Program-made: the position numbers and the translations under genes | Assembly (NCBI GenBank): GCA_023252015.1 | Contig: JAHEXS010000093.1 | Coordinates: forward strand, 1 to 5,112 | Direction of reading: 5' to 3' | Source: Candidatus Nitrosotenuis sp. | GTDB taxonomy: Archaea; Thermoproteota; Nitrososphaeria; Nitrososphaerales; Nitrosopumilaceae | DNA: 5,112 nucleotides | Shown: positions 5,044 through 5,112 of the stretch, piece after piece | Layout of the letters: each line of letters opens with the position of its first letter | Numbering within the stretch: position 1 is the stretch's first letter | Notes under the pieces: generated by a model | Told to the model about the DNA's origin: nothing | Seen by the model: the letters and a program-made list of their open reading frames with translations, nothing else | The model's database searches: none

Positions 5044-5112
5044 ATGACGAGAGCAATTTTGGAGATTAAGACAAGGGTTGGTATGGATTATGGGATGTTC
5101 TCGTCACGATTG
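5044..5112 (+). CDS. N-terminal fragment of an unidentified protein (runs off the window)
   Basis: Twenty-three codons are visible from ATG 5044, beginning MTRAILEIKTRVGMDYG. The frame is open to the right edge and also open upstream to an ATG at 4993, just after an in-frame TAA, which would give 40 visible codons. The longer form would start only eight bases from the divergent cupredoxin GTG and would contain that gene's TATA-like box, so I prefer 5044. However, a TTATTT run at 4962-4967 would suit a leaderless start at 4993. The segment could begin an amphipathic helix, but it is too short to assign a family. No competing frame is open on the opposite strand here. Confidence 0.4.
   Translation, partial: MTRAILEIKTRVGMDYGMFSSRL

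Noticed and set aside
1..5112. CRISPR arrays, insertion sequences, tRNA or rRNA genes, integrase sites
   Set aside because: No regularly spaced repeats, transposase motifs, cloverleaf patterns or rRNA-like segments were seen, and the two intergenic gaps are only about 120 bp each.

Overview
The window looks like chromosomal DNA from an ammonia-oxidising thaumarchaeon (Nitrososphaeria, Nitrosopumilales-like). This is inferred from several traits together: a one-domain archaeal winged-helix regulator, a membrane-anchored cupredoxin, an archaeal-type isoleucyl-tRNA synthetase, tightly packed or overlapping genes, low overall GC, and TATA boxes placed so that most mRNAs would be leaderless. No single marker gene proves the assignment.

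Layout from left to right. Positions 1-817 (minus) hold the N-terminal quarter of isoleucyl-tRNA synthetase (ileS), cut by the window edge. A 117-bp divergent promoter region follows. purD (935-2203, plus) encodes phosphoribosylamine-glycine ligase. Its 3' end overlaps tail to tail by 12 bp with a minus-strand folate pair, folD (2739-3605) followed by 5-formyltetrahydrofolate cyclo-ligase (2192-2761), whose reading frames overlap by 23 bp. A second divergent promoter region (3606-3726) separates folD from a plus-strand winged-helix protein (3727-4077). Then come two minus-strand genes: a cupredoxin-like protein (4499-4984) and, downstream of it, a small two-helix membrane protein (4054-4442) whose frame is broken at a seven-base homopolymer. 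A plus-strand gene begins at the right edge and is unidentified.

The central genes fit one-carbon and purine metabolism. FolD interconverts methylene-, methenyl- and 10-formyl-tetrahydrofolate. The cyclo-ligase returns 5-formyl-tetrahydrofolate to the methenyl pool. PurD makes GAR, the purine intermediate that is formylated next. The winged-helix gene diverges from folD and is the obvious candidate local regulator, but that is inference only.

The points most worth a second look are: the cupredoxin with Asp where the copper-binding Cys should be; the homopolymer frameshift that splits an otherwise intact two-helix membrane protein; the near-total use of GTG/TTG starts at leaderless promoter spacing; the dyad over the folD TATA box and a 13-bp word shared by both divergent promoter regions; and a 22-codon open frame tucked between the cupredoxin and the membrane protein. 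I found no RNA gene, CRISPR array, insertion sequence or prophage, and no convincing evidence of a wholly new multi-gene system.
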